From assembly GCA_029378245.1 (NCBI GenBank), contig JARKIF010000032.1, forward strand, positions 496,001 through 560,000: a DNA stretch of 64,000 nt, written 5' to 3'. Source of the stretch: Roridomyces roridus (Eukaryota > Basidiomycota > Agaricomycetes > Agaricales > Mycenaceae). Positions 57,173 to 64,000 of the stretch are shown piece after piece. Position 1 is the first letter of the stretch. Each line of letters begins with the position of its first letter. The notes beneath the pieces are model-generated. The model was not told the origin of the DNA. It worked only from the letters and a program-made list of their open reading frames with translations, and did no database searches. The position numbers and the translations under genes were made by a program.

Positions 57173-57609
57173 GTTGTGGGCTCTTCCTGTGTCATTGAGT
57201 GTTTTGCTTGGTCCAAATGTTCTGGAACTGGATTGAGAATGGAGCAGTTGGAAGAATCCAGAGAGATCGACAATGGTCGTACGGTTGGAAGGATCGGCAT
57301 GTACCTCTTATATATTTTCTTGTTCACACTTGGGACGGTTTCCGGTATCGAAGGACGCGACTGATTGCAGCTGAATGAAAAACGTTAGACATAAATCGAC
57401 ATCGCGTTCATATTCGGGCCGAGGACCTCAGGCCGAAGAATGAGGGAGAGGCGATGTCCCGGGGTCGTCATTTTGGAGCTGGATGCCACCGGCAGTGCCT
57501 GGCAAGGCTTGGAGCATCTTTGGGCCGCACTGGGTCCTCACATCGACGTTTTTTTTTTTTGTGTCTAACGTTTTTCCTTCAGCTGTCACATCTTGTCCTT
57601 TACCACAAC
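57173..57609. other. Intergenic between BTB6 and BTB7
   Basis: No gene seen. It contains a T11 run (57549-57559) and, just before BTB7, the short leader CACATCTTGTCCTTTACCACAACATG of the array. Confidence 0.45.
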
Positions 57610-58671
57610 ATGCAAGTCGACGACACGCCTCATCGCCACGCCGAGCTCTGGTTTGACGACGGCAGCATCGTCATTCAAGCCGAAAACACCCAGTTCCGAG
57701 TACATCGCAGTATCCTCGCCGCCCGCTCGCTAATCTTCAGAGATATGTTTTCGTTTCCCCAGCCTCTCGACGCAGAACTGGTCGAAGGCTGTCCGCTTGC
57801 TCGCCTCCATGATTCAGCGGCCGAGTTATCCGTTTTTCTCCGGGCGATCTTTGACTCGGAGTGAGCTATCTGGTACCTACCTATTTCTTCCACTCTTACG
57901 CCGGAAGCGTCTAGATTTTTCATGTCCTTCCCTGTTGTCACGGAATTCCATATCACCGTTGGAGTTCTCCGTCTGAGCCACAAATACGAGGTCGACTATC
58001 TGCGTCGCCGTGCTCTCGTCCACTTGTACTCGGGGTGCGCGACGACTTGTTCGAAATGGGACAGAATTGCCCATTATCTTCCAACCGCCAACAATGACCG
58101 GCTGCCCGCCATGGAAATCAGTACGTGGAAATGGCCGATAAACCTATCGCATTTCGCAGTTCTGATTCCGCTCGTGCGCGAAGTTGGCGCCCTGTGGATG
58201 CTTTCGAGCGTCTTCTATCATGTATCCTCCCGGTTCCGAGCTCTCACTCGGCGAAAAGAAGCACTTCAGATCTCTGAACACAATCGACGACCTGATTGCG
58301 TTTCTGCGTGGACAAGACATTCAGAGTCTCAGCACCTCTGCTGAGATTCTAAGATGTTTTTCTGAGGAGATGGACGACAGGTGTCTTTCACCGCTGGCAT
58401 GTGTTCGGGTACGATTGGTTGCACTCGACGCTACGAATGAGGTGATGGGCGGTAATACTCTGCCTTGCAGTCCGTTGGAAGTGTGGCCCGAGACCACTTG
58501 GCGGCGCTCGAACATCGCCTTTGCAGTGTCTGTCTTCCGTTGCTCATGGCCAGACATCAAGCTGCTCGTGGAAAGTTTTGGCAAGAGCTGCCGAGAATTT
58601 ATGGACTACCACCCTGGGAGGAATTGGAGAAGCTGAAGACGGAGGCGATAGGAACTTCCTGGCTTGTGTGA
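57610..58671 (+). pseudogene. BTB/POZ-domain protein, array copy 7 (BTB7), frameshifted
   Basis: MQVDDTPHRHAELWFDDGSIV, FRVHRSILAARSLIFRDMFSFPQP, intron GTGAGC...CTAG, FFMSFPVVTEFHITVGVLRLSHKYEVDYLRRRAL. Near 58250 the frame shifts (FRALTRRKEALQIS, then LNTIDDLIAFLRGQDIQSL), continues through RCLSPLAC to LEVWPETTW, and shifts again near 58490 to HLAALEHRLCSVCLPLLMARHQ and FWQELPRIYGLPPWEELEKLKTEAIG. All array motifs survive, so decay is recent. Confidence 0.75.
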
Positions 58672-59159
58672 CAGCGTTGTTGTGCGTCGTTCTATCCATT
58701 CGTCGATTGTATTTTGACCTCCCGCCTCCCTTATCCAGATGTTCGCAACGAGGAGCCGCCTGTCGTTGAATATTTCGACTCGACGTTCATTTCCTCCCGG
58801 CTATTATGGTGTACATATAGTGTTGTCGATCCAAAATTCTCTTTGACCGCGCAAGGGAAGCAAGTAAGGAAGGCTTCGAGAATCGAGAAAACCTGTTCCT
58901 AGACTGCAAGTCCATTTTCTTGCTTTGTGCAAGCTTGGAAAGGTCAAGTGAGGTCCCATCGTCGTTTGGGTTCTCTCGGGGCTGGTACGCGCGATACTCG
59001 TGTAAACGGCGGGGCGGAGACCCGAGTTCGATAGGCGACAGAAAGGCTGTCACCAAGTTAAAAACGGGGCCGCCCGGTATCGTTGTCACTTACTAAGTAA
59101 ACTAACTGGGCTTATACTCTATTCGCCTCCTTCTCTCTTGCCACCACTCAAGCTCAAGC
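58672..59159. other. Intergenic region
   Basis: 3' flanks of BTB7 and of the convergent metallo-beta-lactamase-fold gene. No gene or clear repeat seen. Confidence 0.45.
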
Positions 59160-60583
59160 TCAAGCCTCGTCCTTCGCACCAACATCAAACTCGACGGTGT
59201 CCCCCATCCCGCAGACCCCAAACCGTCCCTCCTTGATTCCCACCTTGGCGCACTCCTTGGCGAGCAACTCGGGGGGCTCGAGTACGTGTTCGCTTGTAAG
59301 AATCCACGTTCTACATCGATGAGCATTGAGCGCTGAATGAAGAAAGGACAAGACTCACCCCCAATGCATCCCCAGCGCCCTCCTCGCCTTGATATCCTTG
59401 AACAGCGCCACACTGTCCCTCGGCGCACAGTGAATAGGACTCATGAATCCACGTGGAGAATACGCGCTGCTCGCCGCATTAGCTCTCATCGCAACAAAAC
59501 AAGTCGGAACACGCACCCAATTGGAATCATAGCAAAATCAAACCCACCCCAGCGCTCCCCGATTTCCTTGAACGCAGGGCAAACAGGCAGCGTCTCGGGC
59601 CCCTCATCCGAAGAGGAAGGAACAGCGCGGTACCCGGTGTCGCCACCAAAGTATACCTTGGCCTGAGGCTCACTCTCAGAAGCGACGCCCTCAACGACCC
59701 ACCCTCCCCAGAGCGTCTTGAATCGGTCAAATATCCCTCGCCCGGTAAAGTGCTGCCCGGGGGTGAAGGTGATATCGAATTCGACCTTCTGGGAGGGTGA
59801 GACGTCGGCGGTGACGCGGCGGGCATCCCACCAATCGAGGCAATGGGTCCGCGAGGCGGGGACGCCAAGGTCACGGAAGTAGGAGGCATTGCCAATGGGG
59901 GCAAAGACGTGCGGGGCGTGCGGGCGCTTGAGGAGGTTCTTGAGAGTGGTGGTGTCCATGCTGGATTTCCGTCAGTCAGAAAGGTAGGAGAGTGAGGGAA
60001 GGCGACGCACTGGTCGTAGTGGTTATGGGAAATCACGATGGCGTCGAATTCCGGGACATCTTCCAGTGAGCAGGGCGGGGCTAACCAGTTTTCAGTACTG
60101 CTCGAAGGCCCAAAAAGCACAGACTCACGGGTGAAGCGTTTGGGACCTGCGATTTGACTTGGCGAGCAGCGGTCGCTGAAAACCGGGTCGAAGAGGATGC
60201 GTGCACCGCGGATCCCTAACGTCGAAGAGGGGAGCTCGACGAGGAAGCATGCGTGCCCGAGCCACGTCGCCTTGATCTTGCCGGCGTTCTCTGCGACTTC
60301 AGCACCCCACGTCGGTTTTTTCGTGGGTATCTTGGCGATGGTCTCCTTGGTAGGAGCCTTGTTCATCCATACAGGAAGGATCTAGGCAACGCTCAGCGCA
60401 ACGTCATGCAGACCTGGGTGTACGCACATCCTTAAAGTCGGACAAGGTGGTGTGTCTGAAGCTGGGCCAGGGGTTGTCGAATTGTGTCGGTTTGTCGTGG
60501 ACCCAGTGGCTTGGCTTGCCTAGTTTTTGGCGCTCGGTGCGAGCGTGGGCTTGGGCGGGCGTCTCTGAGACTTGGATGGTCAT
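59160..60583 (-). CDS. Metallo-beta-lactamase-fold hydrolase, NAPE-PLD-like
   Basis: Starts at 60583 with MTIQVSETPAQAHARTERQ, then SHWVHDKPTQFDNPWPSF, a hallmark of the family of N-acylphosphatidylethanolamine-hydrolysing phospholipase D. After an intron, IKATWLGHACFLVELP and GARILFDPVFSDRCSPSQIAGPKRF follow. The zinc-binding motif is HNHYDHMD (split by an intron, so the last His is completed by the next exon). Later segments: FTPGQHFTGRGIFDR, the strand AKVYFGGDTGYRAV, FDFAMIPIGAYSPR, RALGMHWG, and the end FGVCGMGDTVEFDVGAKDEA. It probably hydrolyses a phospholipid or other phosphodiester to release N-acylethanolamines (family inference). Sits between BTB7 and BTB8 with no functional link apparent. 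Confidence 0.9.
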
Positions 60584-60800
60584 GGTGGGGGGTGCGCGGC
60601 AGCGACTCGCAATTTGAATCAGGCCTACATGGCTCGCCGGCACGCATGACACGGCTTGATGACAAAACCGGAAAATGTCCTCCGCCTTCACCGCCACATA
60701 CCCCTGTCTCAAGCGAAAGATTCAATTCGTTCTGCGCAGTGTGATTGTTGGAGGTCAACGCCATAATATCATTGGAAACGGAAAGGCAATGTTCAAAAGC

Positions 60801-61889
60801 TCAAGAAACCCAGGAAGTCCCTATCTCCTTGACCCTCATCTTCTCCAGTTCCTCCCACGGAGGAAGCCCGTACAAACTCGGGAAGTTTGTCCCAGAAGGC
60901 CTGACGGGCGGCCTTCTGCGCCTCCTGGAGCGCCGCGCGACAAATAGAACACAATCGCACTAAACCCGAAACCCCTCCTTTAAACGCTGCCATTTCCAGT
61001 CCCTTGTTGAGCGGCTCAGAGGGGCATAGCTCAAGCAGCTGCTTTGAGAGGTCCGCTCCGATGATTCTCTCGCCAAGACAATGGTCAGTGGATAAGCAAC
61101 CAATTACATCGCCTTGGCATAGGAAGGCTGCCAGCAGCATCTCTGTGGCTGCAGCCTGGCTCTGTAAGCTATAGCCTTTGACGAAAGCTCTCACATCGGC
61201 AGATTGGAGGTTGGCCTGCATGTGATCGAAGAGGAGATCACAACTCGGTTCATGGAGTATGTTTCCCCAGCCGGCGGACAGGTAATAGAACGCCGTCGGA
61301 AGGAGCCACAGTGCCCCCACTTCCCCGAACGACAGAAATGATGTCCGCGACTAGGAGGGATATGGGCCAGGACACAATCTCGGAGAGTACGCGGGGAATT
61401 TTGCCTGGATCGGTATAGTCTGTGGGGCTGTACCTCGCGGCGTCCCAGTCGGCCAGCGACGTGCGGTATCGAGACGAGAAGTGGACGAGGGCCCGAATGC
61501 GAAGATGAACAACGCCATACTTGTTTCCGAGTCGGAGGCATCCTCGAATGATAGCGTATTCCGTCTGGGCGGGGAATGGCATGAAGTAGCTAGAGAAGAG
61601 TTAGAAGTCGACTGGCGAGGGCAGAACAGACGACGCACTTGGGTTTGAACAATGCTTTCAAGAACACAGCGACTTCCTCAGCAGAATCCTGGAGTCGCAC
61701 AATGGGGCATCCTTCGACGAGTTCGGAATCGGGCGGTTGGGGAAACGAGAGCATGTCTTGAAAGACAGGCGAACATGCGGCTAGAATGCCGCGATGAACG
61801 CGAAAATGGCTGTTTTCGGCTTGGATAACGAGGTTTCCGTCCTCAAACCAGAGTTCTGGGGCGCGATGAGGCGTGTTCTCGACTTGCAT
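60801..61889 (-). pseudogene. BTB/POZ-domain protein, array copy 8 (BTB8), frameshifted
   Basis: MQVENTPHRAPELWFEDGNLV, FRVHRGILAACSPVFQDMLSFPQP, intron, YFMPFPAQTEYAIIRGCLRLGNKYGVVHLRIRAL. At about 61340, one extra G (CGGGGAAGTG for CGGGAAGTG) shifts the frame just before EVGALWLLPTAFYYLSAG. A second shift near 60885, in FWDKLPE, is followed by LYGLPPWEELEKM in the next frame. The cysteine module is present: CLSTDHC, then CSIC. The first BTB copy on the minus strand; the promoter block is present in reverse at 61890-61960. Confidence 0.75.
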
Positions 61890-62206
61890 GGTGTGGGAGA
61901 GGACAAGATGTGATTTGTTTCCGATCAAACGCGTACCCAAATGACAACACATCAGAGTCGGACTCAGACGGTCTGAGGGTCGGCCCAATGCGAACCAAAG
62001 TACAACTGCACAATAGAGCTCGGACTTGTTTTGCACTCTAGGAATTTCACGTCCGAGAAATATTCTAGTGGGTCCCAATACAACATGATGATACATTGAC
62101 AAGACATACACAGCGCAGAGTCGACGCGTGGAGATGAACTGGTCCTCATCTGAAGCGAGTTTCTGTTAGAGTTGAGAGCCCCAGATGCAGTCCGACGGCC
62201 GTACTT
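61890..62206. other. Intergenic between BTB8 start and BTB9 end
   Basis: Contains the BTB8 promoter block (GATGTGTTGTCATTTGGGTACGCG and onwards, on the minus strand) and the BTB9 3' flank. No other feature seen. Confidence 0.45.
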
Positions 62207-63284
62207 CTAGAAAATCTTCCCAATCGCCTCAACCTTGATCTTCTCTAACTCCTCCCAAGGCGGCAACTTGTACATCTCCGGCAACTTGTTCCAGAATGCC
62301 TGACGTGCCGCCCGATGCTTCTCCCTCAAAGACACCAGGCAATTCCTGCAAACCTCAGTGCCGAATGCCTCCCACTCGGCCGCCCCCCATACCTCGAGTG
62401 GCATGGACGGCAAGTCCCGAGTCACTTCCCGGGTAATTCTGATTGCGAAGAGTCGCGCGCGAGCACAGCTCCTGTCTGATTGACAATCGTCGCCAATGAG
62501 GTCGGTGAGAAACGTCGTGACATCAACGGTCAGACTCTGACCCTGAATCTCGTGCCCGCGAAAGGATGTCATCTGGTCGTTGATACCGATTTTGGTCCAG
62601 ATTTTGAGGATTTTTTCTTCAGCCAATGCTTTGAACCGGGCGGACAGATGGTAAAAGAGCTGGGGAAGAACCCAGATGGCGCCGACTTCCCGGACAAGTG
62701 GGATGAGAACGCCAAAGAAGGTTTCGTCATCGAGTACCTCTGTAGGCCATGAAATCGTGTCTTTAGCAGGTAGGTGATCCTCGAGGGCATCTTTGCCGGA
62801 TTCCGCCAGGTCCGCCAGAGCTACCATTCTGTCGTATCGCGACAGGGTGGTGCAGAACGGTGACGAGAGGTGGATCAGAGCACGGCGCTGTAGATATGGC
62901 ACCTCGTATTTGTGGCTCAGCCGAAGAACTCCGACGACGGTCTCGAGTTCCGTGCGACTGGGATGCTCCATAAAGAACCTGTACTGTATCAGTCCCCGGG
63001 CCTACCCTCGAAACAACACGGAAGGACACTCACTCAGAGTCGAAAATAGCTTTCAAAAAAACATTTACCTCGACTGCTGAATCATGGAAGCACACAAGGG
63101 GACATCCCTCGACGAGCTCGGCGTCGGACGGCTGCGGAAACGAGAGCATATCCCTGAAGACCGGCGAGCGCGCGGCCAGGATGCCGCGATGTACTCGGAA
63201 CTGGCTGTTTTCCGCCTGGATAACGATATTTCCGTCATCGAACCAGAGCTCGGGGGTGCGATGAGGCGTGTCATCAGTTTGCAT
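62207..63284 (-). CDS. BTB/POZ-domain protein, array copy 9 (BTB9)
   Basis: MQTDDTPHRTPELWFDDGNIV, FRVHRGILAARSPVFRDMLSFPQP and VNVFLKAIFDSE form the BTB domain. After the intron, FFMEHPSRTELETVVGVLRLSHKYEVPYLQRRAL, VREVGAIWVLPQLFYHLSARFKAL, then DCQSDRSC, 38 residues, CRNC and FWNKLPEMYKLPPWEELEKIKVEAIG. Frame open to the stop at 62207. With BTB7 it shares FFM and LSHKYEV instead of YFMPFP and LSHKYGV, so these two form a subgroup. Confidence 0.86.
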
Positions 63285-63581
63285 GTCGTGGCAAAGGACA
63301 AGATGTGATTTGATCCCGGCCGATCAAACGCGACCACAGACCATGATAAATCAGACGCGTTGTGCCAGGGCAGTGGCGCGATCATCAGTTTGGTGTAGTT
63401 AGGTGTGATGTGTACGTAGATCAGATTAAGTAGGCTTGCTTTCCGCCATATCCACGGAGCCTCTCTGCCTGCTTGAGTCGCTCCCTGCTGTTCATCCCGC
63501 CCCTGACTCCCCCAGCGTCGGTAATCTCTCTCGACAGACCTACCGTGGCTCCGTAACGCGGTGGGAGATAACACTCCACAT
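63285..63581. other. BTB9 upstream region
   Basis: The first 55 bp are the array promoter block in reverse orientation (GTTTGATC...GATCAAATCACATCTTGTCC). Nothing else recognised. Confidence 0.5.
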
Positions 63582-63921
63582 CAGTGTTTTAACATTTTGA
63601 TTGCCAGGTATTTGCCGTTATCAGGTTGTGACAACCTCACAACCACCGAGACCAAACCGAGACCCGGTTTTTCCTTGCTAGAAAATGCAACCAGAATCCC
63701 TGGAGGAGCTCAGAATAGCTTTAAAGTCATGTACCTGCATTTTATTCAATGGGTCAAAACTCTAGTTGGAAAAAAATAAAATGCATTGATGAAGGATCGA
63801 ACAGGGGAGGTTGTGGCCTTTCGGACATGAGGTTGTCAGGTTGTCGGAATTCTGCCGGTTGTCGCGTTTTGGCAGAGGTTGTCAGGTCGTACGACCTGAC
63901 AATCAAACTGTTAAAAGTCTG
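63582..63921 (+). mobile_element. Small TIR element (MITE), about 340 bp
   Basis: CAGTGTTTTAACATTTTGAT at the left and the complement of CAGACTTTTAACAGTTTGAT at the right form an imperfect 27-bp inverted repeat. Internal short repeats of GGTTGTCAGGT/ACCTGACAA abound. Both ends are flanked by AT, like the TIR element at 33081-41391; no longer duplication is visible. No coding capacity. Confidence 0.6.
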
Positions 63922-64000
63922 ATGCATCTGAGATCTCAACCAAGCATATCCTTCGGAGTCGTGTGTGTGGGTATAGTTCTAATTATGGGCGATATAGCGT

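Overview
The window is nuclear DNA of a filamentous basidiomycete, most likely an agaricomycete and perhaps Mycena-like (inference). The evidence is dense short GT-AG introns of about 50-60 nt, a chromovirus LTR retrotransposon, a canonical eukaryotic Argonaute, fungal WSC, BTB, F-box and DUF4419 proteins, and many non-autonomous DNA transposons. I saw no prokaryotic operons, CRISPR arrays or rRNA.

Layout. Positions 1-8.1 kb are a metabolic/housekeeping stretch: the 3' end of an FAD monooxygenase, eIF2A (+), mitochondrial-type NADP isocitrate dehydrogenase (-), and a second FAD monooxygenase (+) preceded by a broken copy of its own promoter and first exon. Positions 8.4-18.6 kb hold an F-box cluster: two open genes, one truncated gene, one relic, and one gene split by a 1.53-kb CACTA-like element. 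Positions 19.0-26.5 kb are single-copy genes again: carnitine acetyltransferase (-), a secreted two-WSC-domain protein (-) and a multi-pass membrane protein (+).

Positions 27.1-63.3 kb are dominated by an array of nine BTB-domain paralogues mixed with DUF4419 paralogues and relics. The basic unit is a BTB gene followed by a DUF4419 copy; three DUF4419 relics share one internal deletion junction. All nine BTB proteins have a C-terminal module, C-x5-C...C-x2-C followed by a motif of the FWDxLPxMYGLPPWEELEKMK type, that I do not recognise from a named family. By my reading four BTB copies are open (BTB1, 4, 5, 9), three contain one nonsense codon or more than one frameshift (BTB2, 3, 7), BTB8 carries frameshifts, and BTB6 is open but divergent. 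An Argonaute gene (45.6-49.0 kb) sits inside this array.

The array is heavily invaded by transposons whose ends can be set to the base by target-site duplications. They include a three-level nest at 32.7-41.6 kb (hAT-like MITE, then a CAG...CTG TIR element, then an intact chromovirus with near-identical LTRs); a 642-bp hAT MITE in the leader of BTB2; and a CACTA-like element plus a TA-flanked MITE, 26 bp apart, in one exon of DUF4419 copy B. Two CACTA-like elements, 36 kb apart, share termini and GTGAAATTCAC-type subterminal repeats; removing either restores an uninterrupted host reading frame.

F-box and BTB proteins are classically substrate adaptors of cullin-RING ubiquitin ligases, so the two expanded families may feed the same general process; this is an inference from family knowledge only. 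Exon borders below were read by eye and should be checked against transcripts.
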